In this document: positions 6,872 to 10,758 of the stretch, piece by piece
Position numbering within the stretch: the first letter of the stretch is position 1
How the letters are laid out: the number at the start of each line of letters is the position of its first letter
Assembly: GCA_003157715.1 (NCBI GenBank)
Contig: PMKK01000144.1
Coordinates: forward strand, 989-11,746
Length of the DNA: 10,758 bases
Source of the DNA: Actinomycetota bacterium
Lineage (GTDB): Bacteria > Actinomycetota > Thermoleophilia > UBA2241
Reading direction: 5' to 3'
Position numbers and translations under genes: made by a program
Notes under the pieces: generated by a model
Seen by the model: the letters and a program-made list of their open reading frames with translations, nothing else
Told to the model about the DNA's origin: nothing
Databases searched by the model: none

Positions 6872-6896
6872 ATTGTACCCCGCCCGTACCCCGCCC
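6872..6896 (-). promoter_or_regulatory. Candidate promoter with 11-bp tandem repeat
   Basis: On the minus strand TACAAT (6872-6877) matches five of six -10 consensus bases. Directly upstream lie two exact head-to-tail copies of GGGCGGGGTAC (6886-6896, 6875-6885), the second overlapping the -10 box. No TTGACA-like -35 is present at the right distance, so an activator may bind the repeats. Predicted transcripts begin near 6866 and lead into the L,D-transpeptidase gene after about 105 bases of leader. Confidence 0.5.
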
Positions 6897-6905
6897 GCCG
6901 CGGGA

Positions 6906-7379
6906 TCACCCGGTCGAGGGCGCCTGGCCGCCCGAAGGCGGCTGGCCGCCCGCGCCCTGCGTCCCCTTGCTCAGTGCCGTGGCGATGGCGCTCTCCTGAG
7001 CGCTCGTGATGGTGCCCTTCGAGACGAGCGTGGCAAGCGCCGACGAGAACATGGCGCCCTGCTTCTGAGACTGCGCCCCGGGCGATGGCGACGCGCTTCC
7101 CGAAGGCCGGTTACCGGTCATCGAGCTCGCGACGGCACTCGCCACGGCCCTCTCCTGAGCGCTCGTGATGGTGCCCTTGGTCACGAGCGCGGCGAGCCGG
7201 CTGGTGACCATGCTCGTGGGGTCGCCCCCGCCCTGGCCCGGCTTGCCCGAGGCTCGCCCGGTGGGCGTAGCGACCGCCTTCGTAGAGCCGCACCCGGCCA
7301 GGGCCAGCCCCGTCGCGACGACCCCCAGCGCGAGCAACGCGATGGCGGCCCTGACGGTGATCGACGTGCGTAGCGTCAC
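6906..7379 (-). CDS. Lipoprotein with duplicated GTITSAQ motif
   Basis: A 157-residue predicted lipoprotein. The signal peptide runs from basic residues through a hydrophobic core to the lipobox LALAGC with Cys30. The mature part is a low-complexity, Gly/Ser/Pro/Gln-rich chain holding two similar helical-looking units, about 58-86 and 111-139, each of the form LAxLVxKGTITSAQExAxxxA, exactly 53 residues apart. Similar LVxxGTITxxQ units occur in many bacterial proteins of unknown role. The GTG start at 7379 is supported by AAAGGAG five bases upstream; longer forms into the ABC gene lack this. The gene is last in the permease-ATPase cluster, behind a strong stem-loop. Not recognised as any periplasmic adaptor (MacA type); it might be an accessory or sensing lipoprotein of the ABC system. 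Confidence 0.82.
   Translation of the reverse strand: MTLRTSITVRAAIALLALGVVATGLALAGCGSTKAVATPTGRASGKPGQGGGDPTSMVTSRLAALVTKGTITSAQERAVASAVASSMTGNRPSGSASPSPGAQSQKQGAMFSSALATLVSKGTITSAQESAIATALSKGTQGAGGQPPSGGQAPSTG
6991..7178 (-). repeat. 29-bp exact direct repeat inside the lipoprotein gene
   Basis: The copies at 6991-7019 and 7150-7178 are identical over 29 bases (both begin CTCTCCTGAGCGCTCGTGAT on the plus strand). They are 159 bases (53 codons) apart and in frame, encoding KGTITSAQE twice. Confidence 0.9.
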
Positions 7380-7384
7380 GGTGA

Positions 7385-7391
7385 CTCCTTT
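7385..7391 (-). promoter_or_regulatory. Ribosome binding site deciding the lipoprotein start
   Basis: AAAGGAG on the minus strand ends five bases before the GTG at 7379. It selects this start, which also places the signal peptide correctly. Confidence 0.8.
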
Positions 7392-7402
7392 GGTAGTCGC
7401 CC

Positions 7403-7443
7403 CGCGTGCGCCGGGGGCCGCCAAGCGGCCCCCGGCGCACGCG
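7403..7443 (-). terminator. Perfect 19-bp stem-loop between ABC ATPase and lipoprotein genes
   Basis: Arms 7403-7421 and 7425-7443 are perfectly complementary over 19 bases, almost all G-C, around a three-base CAA loop. It lies 30 bases beyond the ATPase stop and ends about a dozen bases before the lipoprotein ribosome site. There is no U-tract. It could be a U-less terminator or attenuator lowering lipoprotein expression, or a barrier protecting the upstream mRNA. Confidence 0.7.
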
Positions 7444-7473
7444 CGCCTGGCTGACGGAAACGGTCGCCGCGCC

Positions 7474-8208
<735 letters not shown>

Positions 8209-8235
8209 GGCGGGAGATCCTTTCGTTTGCGGTTG

Positions 8236-9678
8236 TCAGTCGACCCGGCAGAGGGCGTCGGCGGGGCTCAGCGCCGCCGCGCGCCAGCCTCCGAGGGCCC
8301 CGGCGATCAAGGCACCACCGATAGCGAGGGCGATGGCCACGAGCAGCAGCCGGGGACTGATCGCGGCGTGCAGGTATACGGTGACCGTGTTGGCCACGCT
8401 CTGGACCGCTCCCGCGGCCCCGCCGGGAGAACCGGCCTGGCTTGCCGTGCCGGTGGTGCCGGCGACCGTCGCCTGAAGGCTCGGCGAGAGCCGGCCGACG
8501 AGCTTCGTGGCGCCGAACGCCAGGACGATGCCGGCAAGGCCGCCGGCGATCCCCGTGACGAAGGCCTCGCCGAGGACCTGAGAGACGACGCGCCGGCTGC
8601 GCCAGCCGAGCGCCTTGAGCGTGCCGAACTCGCGCACACGCCGGCCCACGCCCGACAGCGTCAGCAGGCTGGCCACGGCCACCGCGGAGATCAGCGCCGC
8701 CACTTCGAGCCACTTGCCGAGCGAGCTCGACAGCTTCGAAGCGCTGCTGAGCGAGCCGCTGACCTGGTTTGCCAGGTCCTGAGCGGTCGTTACCGTAGCG
8801 CCCGAGACGGTCTTCTTGATCTCGGCCTTGACGGTCGCGATCTGGGTGGCGCTGGTGGCCTTGACGTAGATCTCGTTGACCTTGCCCGTCTCACCGGAGA
8901 TGGTCTGCGCCATGAGCAGGGGCATGTAGACGTCGACCGACGAGGTCGCCGACTTGCGGATGCCGATCACCTTGAACGAGACGCCCGAGATCTTCATGGT
9001 GTCGCCGACGACGATGCTGTTCTGCTTGGCGTAGGCGGCATCGATCACGACGACTTTGGCGCTGGTCTCGCTCGAGGTGAACGTGCGACCGCTCGTCAGG
9101 GTGGTCGAGCTGAGCGGCCCGATCGTCTGGTCGCTCACGTCGATGCCGGCGATCGTGAAGCTGCTGATCTTGATGGGCGACTGGCTGGGCGTGGCCGAGC
9201 CGCTGCTCGAGGTGGACGGCTGCGCGCTGGTGCTCTTGCTGGCGCTGGAGCTGGTGGAGCCCGAGACCTTGGCGAAGTGACCGCTGACGTGCATCGACGA
9301 CAGCGTGAGGCCGCCGACCGCGGAGCTCACGCCGCTCAGCGACTTGACCGCGGTGACCTTGGTAGTGCTGAGCAGCGCCAGCCCCATGGTGCTCGTCACG
9401 CGGTCGCGGGCGAAGCTCTGGCCCTGCTTCTTCGTGCTTCCGGGGTTCATGGCGAACTGCTGCGCGCCGCCCGAGCCGCTCTTGGCGCTCTGGGTGACGC
9501 TGATATCGGTGCCCACGCCGTAGAGCGAATGCAGCACCTGGTTCTGAGCGGAACGCACGCCGCCCGCGCTCGCCGAGACGGTCACCACCAGGCAGATGCC
9601 CAGCGCCAGACCGAGCGCCGTCAGCACCGCCTGGCGATGCCTGTGGCGCAATTCGCGAAAGAGGTAGTTCAGAAACAA
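8236..9678 (-). CDS. FtsX/MacB-type ABC permease
   Basis: A 480-residue permease of the four-helix MacB type: TM1 about 17-37, a large extracytoplasmic MacB_PCD-like domain, then TM2 (about 323-343), TM3 (368-391) and TM4 (443-464). The FtsX-domain cytoplasmic loop REFGTLKALGWRSRRV (350-365) would contact the ATPase, and the end SPADAL matches the usual C-terminal coupling segment. A Ser/Thr/Ala-rich low-complexity stretch (about 137-168) interrupts the extracytoplasmic domain, and a second Gly/Ala/Ser-rich stretch lies before TM4 (405-428). The start is TTG, chosen because GGAGGA lies six bases upstream and MFLNYLFRELRHR is the normal N terminus of the family. No MacA-like fusion protein or outer-membrane partner is present, as expected for a monoderm. 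The substrate is unknown. Confidence 0.93.
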   Translation of the reverse strand: MFLNYLFRELRHRHRQAVLTALGLALGICLVVTVSASAGGVRSAQNQVLHSLYGVGTDISVTQSAKSGSGGAQQFAMNPGSTKKQGQSFARDRVTSTMGLALLSTTKVTAVKSLSGVSSAVGGLTLSSMHVSGHFAKVSGSTSSSASKSTSAQPSTSSSGSATPSQSPIKISSFTIAGIDVSDQTIGPLSSTTLTSGRTFTSSETSAKVVVIDAAYAKQNSIVVGDTMKISGVSFKVIGIRKSATSSVDVYMPLLMAQTISGETGKVNEIYVKATSATQIATVKAEIKKTVSGATVTTAQDLANQVSGSLSSASKLSSSLGKWLEVAALISAVAVASLLTLSGVGRRVREFGTLKALGWRSRRVVSQVLGEAFVTGIAGGLAGIVLAFGATKLVGRLSPSLQATVAGTTGTASQAGSPGGAAGAVQSVANTVTVYLHAAISPRLLLVAIALAIGGALIAGALGGWRAAALSPADALCRVD

Positions 9679-9684
9679 GGTCGA

Positions 9685-9690
9685 TCCTCC
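9685..9690 (-). promoter_or_regulatory. Ribosome binding site supporting the TTG start of the permease
   Basis: GGAGGA on the minus strand, six bases before TTG at 9678. No ATG or GTG in the frame gives a comparable site. Confidence 0.8.
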
Positions 9691-9764
9691 AATGACTCGC
9701 TTGCAGAGATGTCTTGAGGCACCCTAGCTGCCGCGTTTGAAGCGACCATGTGAGTCGATTGTGC

Positions 9765-9795
9765 GTCTCCTGAGACATCCTGAGCGTCAGCTGAG
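9765..9795. promoter_or_regulatory. Three helically phased CTGAG repeats, possible operator
   Basis: CTGAG occurs at 9770-9774, 9780-9784 and 9791-9795, spaced 10 and 11 bases (one helical turn). The first copy is also half of the inverted repeat GTCTC-CT-GAGAC (9765-9776). The site is about 90-115 bases upstream of the permease start and about 150 bases upstream of mltG. Phased direct repeats of this kind are typical of response-regulator binding sites. The promoter of the permease operon itself could not be identified with confidence. Confidence 0.35.
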
Positions 9796-9887
9796 AACGG
9801 CCGGCCGGACGTCGCGAATGGGGGCTTCAGGCAGATCGCGGCCCAGGACGCCGCGCCGGTCCGGCCCGCGCCACGTGCGCTCGAAGC

Positions 9888-9916
9888 TTGAAGCAGGCCC
9901 ACCGGCACCCTATGCT
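9888..9916 (+). promoter_or_regulatory. Candidate sigma-70-type promoter of mltG
   Basis: A -35 box TTGAAG (9888-9893) and a -10 box TATGCT (9911-9916) are separated by exactly 17 bases. Transcription would begin near 9923, leaving a leader of about 20 bases before the mltG ATG. A short inverted repeat CACCGG/CCGGTG (9900-9905, 9919-9924) flanks the -10 box and might bind a repressor. Confidence 0.6.
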
Positions 9917-9942
9917 GCCCGGTGTTCCGAAACGCGAAGGGG

Positions 9943-10758
9943 ATGAAGACGACGTCCGAGACACCACAGCGCCACGCCGGCTCAGAAGGACGCTCGCGAG
10001 CGCGAGAGCGCACGAGGCCGCCGCGCCGCCGCCACCTGCTGCTCAAGACGCTGCTCACCGTGATCGTGCTGGCGGCGCTCGCGGGCGGCGCGGGCGCGGC
10101 GTACCTCTTTCACACGGGGGCCGAGGGCGGCCCGGTGACCGTGACCATCCCGGCGGGCTCCGGTCTGAGCGGCATCGCCGACGTCCTCGCCCGGCAGCGG
10201 GTCGTGCCGCACGCCCTGGCGTTCGTCATCCGTGCCCGGCTCGACGGCCGCGGTTCACGGTTCAAAGCGGGCACCTACACGCTGCGGGTGAACGAACCGT
10301 ACTCGAAGCTGGCGAGCGCGCTGGTCGCCGGTGTCGCCGCGCGCACCATCAGGATCACCATCCCCGAAGGCTATACGCTGGCCCAGACGGCGACCCTGCT
10401 GCACGCCAGGATCCCCGGCTTCTCAGCGGCGCGGTACCTCGACCTGACCCAGCGTCACCCGGTGACCGTGGACGTGGCCGGCTACAAGCGCGGTGACTCG
10501 CTGCAGGGGCTGCTCTTCCCCGCCACCTACGAGGTGTTTCCCACCGTCACTCCGCTCCGCTTCATCACCCTGCAGATCGCGGCCTTCAAGGCCAACCTCG
10601 CCGAGGTGCCGATGCGGCGCGCGACCAAGGCGAACCTCACGCCGTACGACGTCGTCACGATCGCTTCGCTCATCGAGCGCGAGGCGCGCGCCGCGAACGA
10701 TCGTGCCCGGATCGCCGCCGTCGTGTGGAACAGGCTCCGGCTCGGCATGAAGCTGCAG
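9943..10758 (+). CDS. mltG: Endolytic murein transglycosylase MltG (YceG), 3' end outside window
   Basis: The visible 272 residues form a basic N terminus, one membrane helix (about 32-54), the LysM-like N-terminal subdomain (VTVTIPAGSGLSGIADVL, about 66-83) and most of the YceG catalytic domain. Family motifs are ITIPEGYTL, LQGLLFPATYEV (187-198) and IASLIEREA, whose Glu245 is equivalent to the catalytic Glu218 of the E. coli enzyme. The last residues, NRLRLGMKLQ, are the usual lead into the missing C-terminal motif. MltG cleaves nascent glycan strands at the membrane and sets their length. The ATG at 9943 is preceded directly by AAGGGG, which is too close for an ideal ribosome site; a GTG at 9922 would add seven residues but has no ribosome site. 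It is divergent from the ABC operon. Confidence 0.94.
   Translation, partial: MKTTSETPQRHAGSEGRSRARERTRPPRRRHLLLKTLLTVIVLAALAGGAGAAYLFHTGAEGGPVTVTIPAGSGLSGIADVLARQRVVPHALAFVIRARLDGRGSRFKAGTYTLRVNEPYSKLASALVAGVAARTIRITIPEGYTLAQTATLLHARIPGFSAARYLDLTQRHPVTVDVAGYKRGDSLQGLLFPATYEVFPTVTPLRFITLQIAAFKANLAEVPMRRATKANLTPYDVVTIASLIEREARAANDRARIAAVVWNRLRLGMKLQ

Noticed and set aside
9721..9764. TAGGGT-like -10 on the minus strand upstream of the permease gene
   Set aside because: No -35 at a suitable distance; too weak to call a promoter.

Overview
The window is 10.8 kb of very GC-rich bacterial chromosome. Genes are tightly packed, GTG and TTG starts are used, and Shine-Dalgarno sites are AAGGGG/GGAGG-like. 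The gene content (MoxR-cluster DUF58 plus TgpA-like transglutaminase, an L,D-transpeptidase with Ig-like and peptidoglycan-binding domains, an MltG-type transglycosylase, a secreted GH18 protein, and a lipoprotein with an LAGC lipobox) fits a high-GC Gram-positive, probably a deep or poorly sampled Actinomycetota lineage. A Chloroflexota-like or Dormibacterota-like source cannot be excluded. No rRNA, tRNA, IS element, phage gene or CRISPR array was seen.

Layout. (1) 1-3074, plus strand: the 3' part of a DUF58 protein overlapping by 4 bp (ATGA) a membrane-bound transglutaminase-like protein of the TgpA type. (2) 3085-3393, minus: a small PRC-barrel protein, convergent with the transglutaminase gene and only 10 bp away. 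(3) 3394-3675: non-coding, with two hairpins. (4) 3676-6760, minus: a likely operon, read from the right: L,D-transpeptidase, 71-residue two-helix membrane protein, GH18 hydrolase-like protein. A candidate promoter lies at 6872-6896. (5) 6906-9678, minus: FtsX/MacB-type permease, ABC ATPase, a 19-bp perfect stem-loop, then a lipoprotein with a duplicated motif. (6) 9679-9942: a divergent intergenic region with phased CTGAG repeats and a well-spaced promoter. (7) 9943 to the end, plus: mltG, cut by the window end.

Taken together this is a cell-envelope neighbourhood. Four products act, or are predicted to act, on peptidoglycan or extracytoplasmic glycans (L,D-transpeptidase, GH18, MltG, transglutaminase-like protein), and they sit beside an FtsX-fold ABC system with its own lipoprotein. 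I see no clear new defence or mobile system. The points most worth a second look are: the altered MxYD position of the GH18 protein; the lipoprotein with an internal 29-bp exact DNA repeat; the strong stem-loop placed just before that lipoprotein; the 11-bp tandem repeat abutting the -10 box of the L,D-transpeptidase operon; and the phased CTGAG repeats upstream of the ABC operon.
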